This document shows, piece after piece, positions 6,880 through 13,626 of a stretch of DNA of 41,662 nucleotides. The stretch lies in NCBI RefSeq assembly GCF_035918095.1, contig NZ_CP109139.1, positions 1 through 41,662 of the forward strand, given 5' to 3'. This DNA is from Streptomyces sp. NBC_01750 (GTDB taxonomy: Bacteria; Actinomycetota; Actinomycetes; Streptomycetales; Streptomycetaceae). The number at the start of each line of letters is the position of its first letter. Positions within the stretch are counted from its first letter, which is position 1. A program made the translations under genes and the position numbers. Below the pieces are notes generated by a model. The model made no database searches. It worked only from the letters and a program-made list of their open reading frames with translations, and was not told the origin of the DNA.

Positions 6880-7436
6880 CCGGCCGACGCCGGCAGCGGC
6901 CGGCCGACATCGACGAGCAGACCGGCCGGGACACCACCGCGCATCCACGACTCAGCAACCGGAGACACAAGACCACCACGGCCGTGGAGGAGCGGGCCCC
7001 CGTGCTCGCCCATCAGCGCCCCCGCCTCCTCACCGGCCACGGGCAGACCGAGGTACGCGGCACCGGGCCGACGCCACGTCAGATCACGCACGGTCCCGCC
7101 CGCGGTCGAGCACCACGCGTGCTCGACGGGAAACGCCAGGTCCCAGGCCGACCCCTCCACATAGACGAGGTCACCCCCGGACGCCCACGCCCAGGACACC
7201 GACTCGATGAAGCACCGACCCGGCTCACCGGGCGGTTGCTCGCCGTCCGGCCACGGCGCAGGCGTGAACAGCCGGCCGTGCGCGAGCAGCAGGCCAGCGA
7301 GGGAGCTGTGAACCCAGCCAGGCCGAGCAGCACGGGCCCCGGCATCGATCCGCAGCCAGTCGACAAGCCAGCCCTCAGCGTCCGCCACAGACGCCGCGGC
7401 GACATCGCCACCCATCGCGTCACTGTCCATGTCCAT
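6876..7436 (-). CDS. Uncharacterised protein with YVEG / EHAWC / DLTW motifs
   Basis: 186 residues from ATG 7436, chosen because GGAAG lies about 10 bases upstream; a GTG further up (7457) is possible. The core reads RCFIESVSWAW, then LVYVEGSAW, PVEHAWC, VRDLTW and AAYLGLPV. I recall the order YVEG, HAW, D-x-TW, Y-x-G-x-P from a widespread family of unknown function in bacteria and phages. The spacing of Cys75, His107 and Asp118 would suit a papain-like or transglutaminase-like triad, which is speculation. It is convergent with 6289-6879; the stop codons overlap (6876-6879), so it has no terminator of its own there. Confidence 0.65.
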   Translation of the reverse strand: MDMDSDAMGGDVAAASVADAEGWLVDWLRIDAGARAARPGWVHSSLAGLLLAHGRLFTPAPWPDGEQPPGEPGRCFIESVSWAWASGGDLVYVEGSAWDLAFPVEHAWCSTAGGTVRDLTWRRPGAAYLGLPVAGEEAGALMGEHGGPLLHGRGGLVSPVAESWMRGGVPAGLLVDVGRPLPASAG

Positions 7437-7874
7437 GCCGCCCAGTCTTCCGCACACCGCCGCGGTGCTCGGGTGCTCGAGGAACGCCGGCGAGCGCGGA
7501 GCCAGGCGCGGACCGGGGCCAAGGCCGGCGCACCTCGTGCACCCGGGTGTGGTCGAGCGTCTGCGGGCTGGTGGGTGGTGCGCGGTTGGTCCGTAATCCT
7601 CCGTGGCCTGGTGCGTTGGCGGCTGCGGCGGGGTGGGGGTGGGAAAGGACGGCAGGCGGCGGGGGGAGGGGTGCCGGGCTGATCACCGGTTCGGCGGCTG
7701 CCGGGGCCCGTTGGGGCTCGGACCGTACCCCCGCCGTCACGGATGACGGGCGCGTGAGGCGAACGCACCCATAGGCCGTGGCTGATGGGGAGCTATCAGC
7801 TGCCGCGATGTGGCCCGGGCCGGTGTGGTCGCTCCGCGTCGGTACCGGTCTCGTCGTGGCCAGGGCGCGTGTCG

Positions 7875-8018
7875 TCACCCCGCCGCATCCCTCGTCGGCA
7901 ACCACCGCCCAAGCCCGTCACGGCGAGCCCGTGGGCGCTCCCCGCCGTCGAGGACGAGCAGCACCAGGACCACGACCACCACGGCGACGAGCAGGCCGAC
8001 ACGGGTTCGCGTGTACAA
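7875..8018 (-). CDS. Possible 47-residue single-span membrane peptide antisense in LR2
   Basis: Starts at the TTG of the TGTACA palindrome (MYTRTRVG), continues with VGLLVAVVVVVLVLLVL, a good membrane helix, and ends with a basic tail (RPRARRDGLGRWLPTRDAAG). LR1 encodes the same start (MYTRT) and a similar span (VLLLLVLVVVLVL) in the corresponding antisense frame from 3545, but there the frame continues to 3180. LR3 lacks this segment. No ribosome-binding site is evident, so this may be a chance frame. Confidence 0.25.
   Translation of the reverse strand: MYTRTRVGLLVAVVVVVLVLLVLDGGERPRARRDGLGRWLPTRDAAG
8012..8017. repeat. TGTACA palindrome, copy 4 (end of LR2)
   Basis: GCGTGTACAAGCTAAA at the right edge of LR2, same context as copy 2, about 65 bases upstream of the promoter C -35 box. 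Confidence 0.65.
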
Positions 8019-8082
8019 GCTAAAAGATCTTGAAAGCTCGATACGTCATGCCTCTGACCTGCGGTTTCGCGCAGGCCTTCAC

Positions 8083-8111
8083 TTGCCTGTGGCGCTCTAG
8101 TGCTGTAATCT
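8083..8111 (+). promoter_or_regulatory. Promoter C of the four-copy family
   Basis: TTGCCT, 17-bp spacer, TAATCT. The spacer GTGGCGCTCTAGTGCTG differs from that of B and D at three positions, making C the most diverged member. Drives 8181-8825. Confidence 0.7.
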
Positions 8112-8126
8112 ATTATATGTCGGGAA

Positions 8127-8141
8127 GGGGTGCGGCACCCC
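8127..8141 (+). promoter_or_regulatory. Leader hairpin, copy 5 (variant loop)
   Basis: GGGGTGCGGCACCCC: the loop starts TGC instead of AAC, extending the stem. It is followed by ACCACCAACACC and GAAAGGA before ATG 8181, as in the other leaders. Confidence 0.6.
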
Positions 8142-8180
8142 GGAACGGCAGACCACCAACACCCCCCGAAAGGACCCGAT

Positions 8181-8825
8181 ATGACGAACACCGCGACTCT
8201 CAAGGCCCAGGCTGCCCCCGCTGGTCTGGAGGTGCTGAACGTCGGTGAGCAGAACGCCCGTATGGACCCCGACCAGCGGAACGGCACCCTTTCGACCCTG
8301 GTCTGTGGTCGTGCGGGCAACAAGATGGAGTTCCCCGCCAAGTGCTACCAGGGGTGGACTGTCCGCGTCGGCCGCAAGACCGTAACCGGGACCTACGCGA
8401 CCGTCGTTGCGGCCATCCGCGAGTACGTCGCACGCGTCGACCCCGCCGCCGTCACCGAAGCCGTACGGCTCCAGGAGGAGACAGCCCGCATCCTGGCCCA
8501 GCGCGCAGCCGACTACGCCGCCCGCGAGGCCGAGGGCGCCGCAGCGGTCGAGCGGGCGCGTGCCGCCGGGCAGCGCGCCAGCACCGCCGCCCACCTGGTG
8601 GACGAGGCCTACGCCGACCGCCAGGCCCCCGAGAACGCGTCGGACCACGCCTATGACTACGCGCGCCAGGCAACGGAGCGCGTGAACGAGTGCGTGAGTC
8701 TGAACAGCAGGCGCCCCGCGTACTGGTTCGAGTCCGTGGCCCGCCTCGCCGAGTGCGCCGAGCAGGCCGCCGCCGAGTGCGAGCGGGTCGCCAGGCACTA
8801 CGGCCTGATCTCTCCCGCCGCCTGA
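8181..8825 (+). CDS. Unrecognised 214-residue protein with helical C-terminal half
   Basis: Starts at ATG 8181 after GAAAGGACCCGAT. Residues about 15-85 look like a compact alpha/beta domain (LSTLVCGRAGNKMEFPAKC; WTVRVGRKTVTGTYATVVAA). The remainder is Ala/Glu/Arg-rich helix, probably coiled coil, with several cysteines (ECVSLN, LAECAEQAAAECERVARHY). No catalytic signature or membrane segment. Sole gene of the promoter C unit, closed by a strong terminator. Its position beside the SprT-like gene under a sister promoter suggests a shared expression programme, not a shared function. Role unknown. Confidence 0.65.
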   Translation: MTNTATLKAQAAPAGLEVLNVGEQNARMDPDQRNGTLSTLVCGRAGNKMEFPAKCYQGWTVRVGRKTVTGTYATVVAAIREYVARVDPAAVTEAVRLQEETARILAQRAADYAAREAEGAAAVERARAAGQRASTAAHLVDEAYADRQAPENASDHAYDYARQATERVNECVSLNSRRPAYWFESVARLAECAEQAAAECERVARHYGLISPAA

Positions 8826-8834
8826 CACCCCACA

Positions 8835-8872
8835 GGCCGTGCCCCCCTCCCAACACGGAGGGGGGTACGGCC
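8835..8872 (+). terminator. Terminator of the promoter C unit
   Basis: A roughly 16-bp stem (GGCCGT and CCCCCCTCC pairing with GGAGGGGGG and ACGGCC) around loop CAACAC, ending in CTTT. A TGTACA palindrome follows at 8881. Confidence 0.75.
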
Positions 8873-8880
8873 CTTTCGCG

Positions 8881-8886
8881 TGTACA
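8881..8886. repeat. TGTACA palindrome, copy 5
   Basis: CGCGTGTACAAGCCAAGTCC directly after the terminator and about 60 bases upstream of the promoter D -35 box. Confidence 0.65.
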
Positions 8887-8948
8887 AGCCAAGTCCCGGA
8901 ATCCGGGCGGAAATGTGCTCTGACCTGCATGTTTCCGAGTGTCCAGAG

Positions 8949-8977
8949 TTGCCAATGGTGCTCTATTGCTGTAGTCT
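8949..8977 (+). promoter_or_regulatory. Promoter D of the four-copy family
   Basis: TTGCCA, 17-bp spacer, TAGTCT. The match to promoter A extends upstream for about 60 bases (GAAATGTGCT-TGACCTGC-TGTTTC...CCAGAGTTG), which suggests duplication of a whole promoter block. Drives 9062-9967. Confidence 0.75.
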
Positions 8978-8997
8978 TTTACTTGTCGGAACGGGAA

Positions 8998-9010
8998 GGG
9001 AACGGCACCC
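8998..9010 (+). promoter_or_regulatory. Leader hairpin with AACGGCA loop, copy 6
   Basis: GGG-AACGGCA-CCC, the shortest stem of the family, then GCCACCAACACT and a TAGGAAAG ribosome site before ATG 9062. Confidence 0.55.
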
Positions 9011-9061
9011 AAACCCTCCGGCAGGCCACCAACACTCGCCCCGCACGATAGGAAAGCCTCG

Positions 9062-9967
9062 ATGACTGCCACGACCACCACCGCCGCGATCCCCACCCAG
9101 GCCCAGCCCGTCGCCGAGAACAGCAACGAGCACGGCAGCCGCCTCATCACCGCCCTTGAGGGCGCATGGGCTGCCATCCAGGCCCAGCACCCCGAGGTGC
9201 CCCACGTCCTCATGATCACGGGCACCGGGCGAAAGGCCAACAGCATGACGTGGGGGCACTTCGGTGAGAAGCGCTGGACAGTCGAGACGGAGAGCGGCAC
9301 CAAGACCGGACGGACGCACGAACTGTTCGCAGGGGGCGAGCTGTTGAGCCTGGGAGGTCTCAGGACCATGCAGACGCTCTTGCATGAGGCCGCCCACGCC
9401 CTTGCCCACGTCCGCAAGATCAAGGACACGTCCAGTGACTACCGGTACCACAACAAGCGATTCGTGAAGCTCGCCGAAGAACTCGGACTCGCCGGACCCG
9501 CGACCCCCGAGAACGTCAACGGCTGGAACCAGTGCACCATCACCGACGCCGCCGCCCAGCGGTACACCGAGGCGATCGCCGCACTGGACGCCGCCCGACT
9601 CCCGTACGTGTACGACCCGGTCGCCCTCATGCTCGGCAAGGGCACCCGCCCCACCACCGGAGGCGACGACGACGGCAGCGACGACGACACCACCGAAGGC
9701 GGAACCGGAGGCGAGGGAGGCGAAGGAGGCGACGACGACCCCAAGCCGAAGAAGCGCCCCACCCGCTTTCTCGTCATCTGCGGATGCATCGAGAAGGACG
9801 AGGACGGCACCCCGAAGCTGGACAAGGCCGGGAAGCCGAAGCCCGGACGCGCCATCCAGGTCAGCCGCAAGAGCTGGGAGTTCGGCACCGTCGAGGGCGG
9901 CGACGAAGGTGGTCTGATGTGCGGACGGTGCAAGCAGCCGTTCCGCAAGGCCGACCCCGACGCCTAG
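9062..9967 (+). CDS. SprT-like zinc metalloprotease domain protein
   Basis: 301 residues from ATG 9062. TLLHEAAHALAHVR supplies HEAAH (H108, E109, H112), and YRYHNKRFVKLAEELGL supplies a third ligand, H130, in the arrangement of SprT/Spartan-type domains. A low-complexity Gly/Asp linker (residues about 200-225) leads to a C-terminal zinc ribbon with C240, C242, C287 and C290, as in SprT proteins. Spartan proteases cut DNA-protein crosslinks, and related domains occur in phage and plasmid proteins, including ArdC-type anti-restriction proteins. A role in protecting incoming plasmid DNA is therefore plausible but unproven. Sole gene of the promoter D unit. Confidence 0.8.
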   Translation: MTATTTTAAIPTQAQPVAENSNEHGSRLITALEGAWAAIQAQHPEVPHVLMITGTGRKANSMTWGHFGEKRWTVETESGTKTGRTHELFAGGELLSLGGLRTMQTLLHEAAHALAHVRKIKDTSSDYRYHNKRFVKLAEELGLAGPATPENVNGWNQCTITDAAAQRYTEAIAALDAARLPYVYDPVALMLGKGTRPTTGGDDDGSDDDTTEGGTGGEGGEGGDDDPKPKKRPTRFLVICGCIEKDEDGTPKLDKAGKPKPGRAIQVSRKSWEFGTVEGGDEGGLMCGRCKQPFRKADPDA

Positions 9968-9976
9968 ACCGGCACA

Positions 9977-10003
9977 GGTCAGGGGCCCATCAGGCCCCTG
10001 ACC
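9977..10003 (+). terminator. Terminator of the SprT-like gene
   Basis: GGTCAGGGGCC and GGCCCCTGACC form a perfect 11-bp stem with loop CATCA, ten bases after the stop codon. Confidence 0.7.
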
Positions 10004-10052
10004 GACCGTCACCAGGCTTGCGCCGGCACCCGGGTGCCGGCCGATGCGGGGT

Positions 10053-10095
10053 GAAGCGGCATCGAGCCGCTACACCCCGCGCTGCCGCCGGGACA
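10053..10095. repeat. Second copy of the 5931-5973 repeat
   Basis: GCGGCATCGAGCCGC, itself a small hairpin, then CCCCGCGCTGCCGCCGG, matching the copy in the 5.9 kb intercistronic stretch. Both copies follow a GCCGGCACCC-type hairpin. The rest of 9968-10217 shows no gene. Confidence 0.55.
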
Positions 10096-10217
10096 CCGCA
10101 GGCCGACGGTCGCTCCGGATTGTCCGATCGTCGGAGTATTCCGCCCCAAACGCGCCGCCGGGCAAAGAAAGTTGATCGGACCGCCGTGTCTTGCTGCATG
10201 TCTGTCGAGTCTCTGGC

Positions 10218-10493
10218 ATGATCCATCTTGTGAAAGATCGCCGAGGAGTGGGCGGGCCGCCGCGAGGAACGCGGTACCGGCCGCCTACATACGACCCGAC
10301 GACGGGGGAGGCATACCGTCCGGGGTCCAACTTCGAGCCCCGGAACGCCGTGAAGTTGCTCGACATCTGCGAGCGACTGGACATCTCGGTGGCAGGGTTC
10401 CTCAACCGCGTGGTTGAGCTAATGGAAGTGGACCCGGTGACGGGCAAGCCGGTTGGATGGCCCGAAGCCATTCATCTGAGGGAGGCCAGCTAA
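10218..10493 (+). CDS. Small helical protein upstream of the replication gene
   Basis: 91 residues from ATG 10218; GTG 10230 is an alternative start, and neither has a clear ribosome site. The N-terminus is basic and Gly/Pro-rich (DRRGVGGPPRGTRYRPP). Then NFEPRNAVKLLDICERLDI and SVAGFLNRVVELMEVDP form two helices, compatible with a ribbon-helix-helix or similar small DNA-binding fold. Its place immediately ahead of the replication initiator suggests a copy-number or replication regulator, which is inference from position only. Confidence 0.55.
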   Translation: MIHLVKDRRGVGGPPRGTRYRPPTYDPTTGEAYRPGSNFEPRNAVKLLDICERLDISVAGFLNRVVELMEVDPVTGKPVGWPEAIHLREAS

Positions 10494-10673
10494 ACCAGAC
10501 CTGACATAAGAAACGCTCCCGCCATCCGCCCGGCATTCCTACCGGGCGCGGCACCGGAGCCATCGGGGTCTCAGCCAACAAAAAAGTGGTTGTGGCGACC
10601 AAGTTACTGAGACTCCCGATCCCAGACGAGCACAAACCTCACTGCCGGTTTCCTAGGCCGGCGGCGGGCTTTC
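10494..10673. other. Stretch upstream of rep; possible origin elements
   Basis: A hairpin at 10527-10548 (CGCCCGG/CCGGGCG) may terminate the preceding gene. GTCTCAG (10568-10574) and CTGAGAC (10607-10613) form an inverted repeat flanking an A-tract (10580-10585), a locally AT-rich patch unusual here. No iteron array is visible. A replication origin near here is a guess from position. Confidence 0.3.
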
Positions 10674-13238
10674 GTGCGTCCTCCAACACCGCGGAGCTCT
10701 GCCATTGTGGCACACACCCACGGTGGCGGAAGAGGCTTGCCTCAGACCGGTGTGTCATCAGCGTTTTATCGACAAGACGACCCCGTATCCGCCGCCGTAT
10801 CCGATTCATCCCCTGTGTACGCAGGGGCTTTCACCCTGCGTGCCGCCGAGTTGCGGGCGCAGGCGCACCGGACGCTGACCCGGTTCCTGACAGAGCTCTA
10901 CTGGGACAGGACCGTGCGGGCGGCAGCCGGCATGCCCGGGGCGTGGCTGAACAGCTACCCGCCCACGGGTTACGAGCCGATCGTGGGCATGGACCTTGAC
11001 CGGCCGCTGGCCGTGCACCTGTCCCGTGGAGCGCGCCGCAACGGTGCCCGCCGTTTCTGGGCCGTCGTGTTCGACTGCGACACCAAGAAGGTGTCGACCG
11101 CCCAGGCCGCCGCCGATGCCGCGCTGTTGGCCCAGGCCGCGCAGGCCGAGGGCATCGGCGCGGTGCCCGCCGCCTCCGGGTCGCCCGGCGGCATCCACGT
11201 GTGGACCGGCTGCGCCGAGGGCGTGGCCCCGTCCGTGGTCGCGCGGATCAACGAGGCCGCCGCGCTGCTGTGCCCCTCGCTGGACAAGGCTCCGCTCAAC
11301 AATGCGACGGACGCCCTGATCAGGCCGCCCGGAGCCGCCCACCGTAGCGGCGGGTACAGCACCCTGACCGCGCACACCGTGGACGAGGCCGTCAAGCTGT
11401 TGGGTCCCAAGTCCGCCCCCGCAGGCGCGTTCGAGCGACTTGCCGTGCGCCTTGAGGCCATGGCCGCCGAGCTGCCCGCCGTCGTGGGCGCGCCGGAGCA
11501 GCCGACCACGGACGCGGTGCCCGCCAACGCGGCGGCACCGACAGGGCACCGGGGGCGCAAGGTGCCGCCGTCGATCCGGCAGCGCGGCCCGCGTGTGCGG
11601 CGGATCGTCGAGGACGCGGCCGGGTGCCCGAAGGTCGATGCGCCGTGGCGACCGCTCGGCGAGAAGGCGCTGAGGGGCTTGCGACGTACGCCGTCGCGCC
11701 GTGACGATCACTCCAACTTCAAGCACGCCCCCGCGCGTTCCATGGCCCTGGCGGGCTGGACGCAGGCCGAGGGCCTGGCCGTGGTGCGCGACGCGGCATC
11801 GTCGCCCGCGCTGGAGTACCTGCGCAGCGAGCGCCAGGAGGACGGCAGCCGCCGCCATCGCGCCGAGGACGAGACGAAGCGGCTGTGGTCGCGGGTGTGG
11901 TTCCTCGCGGTCGAGGACGCGGCCCGGATGCCGCGCCGCCCGGAGGACGACGGCCGCCACAGCGAGGCAGGCGAGGCACAGCAGGCGGTAGCCGACCTCA
12001 TGGCCCGGATGCAGGCCGCCGGACCGGCACGGTGGGGCAGGGAGTCGGGACCGGCAGACGCCGCGATCCTGTCCGCCCTGGCCCTGTTGATGCTGATCGC
12101 GGGCACCACCGACGTGTCCGCCAACGTCCGCAGGCTCGGCGTGCTCGCCGGATACAGCGCCCAGACGGCCGCCCTGGCCCTGTGGCGGCTCATCCGGGAC
12201 GGATGGATCACCGTGACCGCCGAGGCGGAGCGCAGGGTCGGGAAGGCCCGCCGGGTGAGTCTGGCGACCAGCCACGAATGCCCCGACCACCACCGCCACC
12301 TTTGCGCGATCTACCACCCCACGGACGACGTTGCACCAGGTCACCCGGGGTCTTACAGAAGTGGAACGCCCCGCCCCCCCGCCCCCTCTACGGTCTCTCT
12401 CGGGTCTCTGCGTGCGCTTCTGACGCACCAGCAGGCGGACGTGTGGCACCACCTCGGGCACCACGCGGCACGGACATTGTGGACCCTCCGGCAGCGCAGG
12501 CGGTGCAGCCTCGCCGACCTCATGACTGCCACCGGCTACGGCCGCCGTGCGACGCTCCGCCACGTCCACCGCCTGATGGGGCTCCAGTTGGTCACCCCGG
12601 GCCCCAGCCGCCGAGGAGAGCCCACCTACGCCGCCACCGACCGGTCCCTGTACGAGGCCGCCGAGCAGGTCGGAGGCCAGACCGCCGGGCGCATGGCCCG
12701 CCTGGCGAAGCGCTACCGCGTGGAGCAGGCCGTCAGCGAGTGGTGGGCCGCCGAGGAGATCCACCGGTCCCTCCCCCGTGCCGAGCGCCCGCGCCGCGCC
12801 GCCCCCGAACAGACCGTCATCGAGGGCATGGACCCCCGCGGCCGTGCCTACCCCCGCTACCCCAACGCCCGGGGCCAGGCCGAGAAGGGCCGCCCTGACC
12901 ACCTGCGCGCCCGCCTCATCGAGTCCCAGCGCATCGGAGCCCCCGGCATCCTCGCTCACGCCCAGCAGCTCGCCCGCGCCGGAGAGCTGATCGACCTGCC
13001 CCACCTCAGCGCCACCGGAGCCGACCAGCCCCCGGCAGCGCCGACCGGCCGCCGAGCGGTGATCCCCTCCCGGGCGCACTGCCCGCACTGCCACGCGGCC
13101 CCCGGCGAGCGGTGCGTCACGTGGGGCATCAAGGGCGGGAAGCCGGCCGCACGGTGGCACCAGGCCCGCCGCCTGGCCGCCCACGCCCAACAGACCCAGC
13201 CCGCCGCGATCGCGACAGCGCGACACACGGACAGGTGA
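10674..13238 (+). CDS. Plasmid replication initiator with primase-polymerase-like domain
   Basis: 854 residues from GTG 10674; GTG 10752 is an alternative start. The N-terminal third resembles the archaeo-eukaryotic primase fold: VVFDCD (D134, D136), SGSPGGIHVW (H175) and DALIRPPGAAHRSGG (R217), the metal-binding, His and basic motifs in the usual order. The middle carries helical, possibly winged-helix segments (e.g. DVSANVRRLGVLAGYSAQTA; SLADLMTATGYGRRATLRHV). The C-terminus ends in a zinc unit C803, C806, C814, H829, like that of the resolvase. It would act in the cytoplasm to start plasmid replication and perhaps prime synthesis. Family is inferred from motifs, not a search. Confidence 0.75.
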   Translation: MRPPTPRSSAIVAHTHGGGRGLPQTGVSSAFYRQDDPVSAAVSDSSPVYAGAFTLRAAELRAQAHRTLTRFLTELYWDRTVRAAAGMPGAWLNSYPPTGYEPIVGMDLDRPLAVHLSRGARRNGARRFWAVVFDCDTKKVSTAQAAADAALLAQAAQAEGIGAVPAASGSPGGIHVWTGCAEGVAPSVVARINEAAALLCPSLDKAPLNNATDALIRPPGAAHRSGGYSTLTAHTVDEAVKLLGPKSAPAGAFERLAVRLEAMAAELPAVVGAPEQPTTDAVPANAAAPTGHRGRKVPPSIRQRGPRVRRIVEDAAGCPKVDAPWRPLGEKALRGLRRTPSRRDDHSNFKHAPARSMALAGWTQAEGLAVVRDAASSPALEYLRSERQEDGSRRHRAEDETKRLWSRVWFLAVEDAARMPRRPEDDGRHSEAGEAQQAVADLMARMQAAGPARWGRESGPADAAILSALALLMLIAGTTDVSANVRRLGVLAGYSAQTAALALWRLIRDGWITVTAEAERRVGKARRVSLATSHECPDHHRHLCAIYHPTDDVAPGHPGSYRSGTPRPPAPSTVSLGSLRALLTHQQADVWHHLGHHAARTLWTLRQRRRCSLADLMTATGYGRRATLRHVHRLMGLQLVTPGPSRRGEPTYAATDRSLYEAAEQVGGQTAGRMARLAKRYRVEQAVSEWWAAEEIHRSLPRAERPRRAAPEQTVIEGMDPRGRAYPRYPNARGQAEKGRPDHLRARLIESQRIGAPGILAHAQQLARAGELIDLPHLSATGADQPPAAPTGRRAVIPSRAHCPHCHAAPGERCVTWGIKGGKPAARWHQARRLAAHAQQTQPAAIATARHTDR

Positions 13239-13425
13239 CAGCAGTCGCCAACTCGCAGCCCCAGGCGGTAGAGTCGCCGCCAGCGAGAGACACCCACAGA
13301 GCACAGCGCGGGGAACCGATCGCCAGGCCGCCGGAGAGCAAACCTCCCGCCGGCACCACGGCCGCCGAGACAGCGAGCCAGGCCCCGCAGAAATTCCGGG
13401 GCCGTCCCGGAACTCCCCGGGACAA

Positions 13426-13445
13426 CTTCGCTTGTACAAGCGAAG
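13426..13445. repeat. TGTACA palindrome, copy 6 (perfect, 20 bp)
   Basis: CTTCGCTTGTACAAGCGAAG is a perfect 20-bp palindrome between the replication gene and the next operon, about 180 bases upstream of ATG 13627. Confidence 0.75.
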
Positions 13446-13578
13446 AACCGGCGCACGAGCGCCATGGCGGAGAGGCCGGCCAGGCCGCCGCCGACGCGGG
13501 CCGCAAGGCCCGCCGCAGGACCGGCCGACGAGACGTCGGCGAAGCTCCCGAAAATTCACAGCCGAGAGTCAAGCGCTA

Positions 13579-13612
13579 ATTACTGGAATACTAGAAATGC
13601 TATTCCAGTAAT
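13579..13612. promoter_or_regulatory. 12-bp perfect inverted repeat upstream of the coiled-coil operon
   Basis: ATTACTGGAATA and TATTCCAGTAAT flank a 10-bp spacer, 14 bases before ATG 13627, in an AT-rich patch. It looks like an operator overlapping the promoter of the 13.6-18.7 kb operon. Confidence 0.65.
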
Positions 13613-13626
13613 GCTAAGCTGAGGGC

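Larger units (their letters stand above)
7471..8025. repeat. Long repeat LR2
   Basis: Second, same-orientation copy of the LR1 repeat, beginning GGGTGCTCGAGGAACGCCGG and ending in GTGTACAAGCTAAA just before promoter C. Between landmarks it has many substitutions and several indels relative to LR1. It shares runs with LR3 such as GGCCTGGTGCGTTGGCG that LR1 lacks. No convincing gene. Confidence 0.8.
13239..13626. other. Gap after rep
   Basis: About 390 bases. A GTG-initiated frame (13235-13579, overlapping the rep stop as GTGA) encodes 114 low-complexity polar residues and reads through the palindrome at 13426-13445. I treat it as probably non-coding. The stretch ends with the 13579-13612 inverted repeat. 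Confidence 0.4.

Noticed and set aside
10806..13559. A 917-codon open frame on the minus strand across the replication gene
   Set aside because: It is antisense to a gene with clear primase-type motifs; long antisense frames are normal in very GC-rich DNA, and its translation is Gly/Arg/Pro/Val-rich with no motif.
13235..13579. A 114-residue GTG frame overlapping the replication gene stop
   Set aside because: The GTGA overlap is attractive, but the product is low-complexity and the frame reads through a perfect TGTACA palindrome that is otherwise intergenic.
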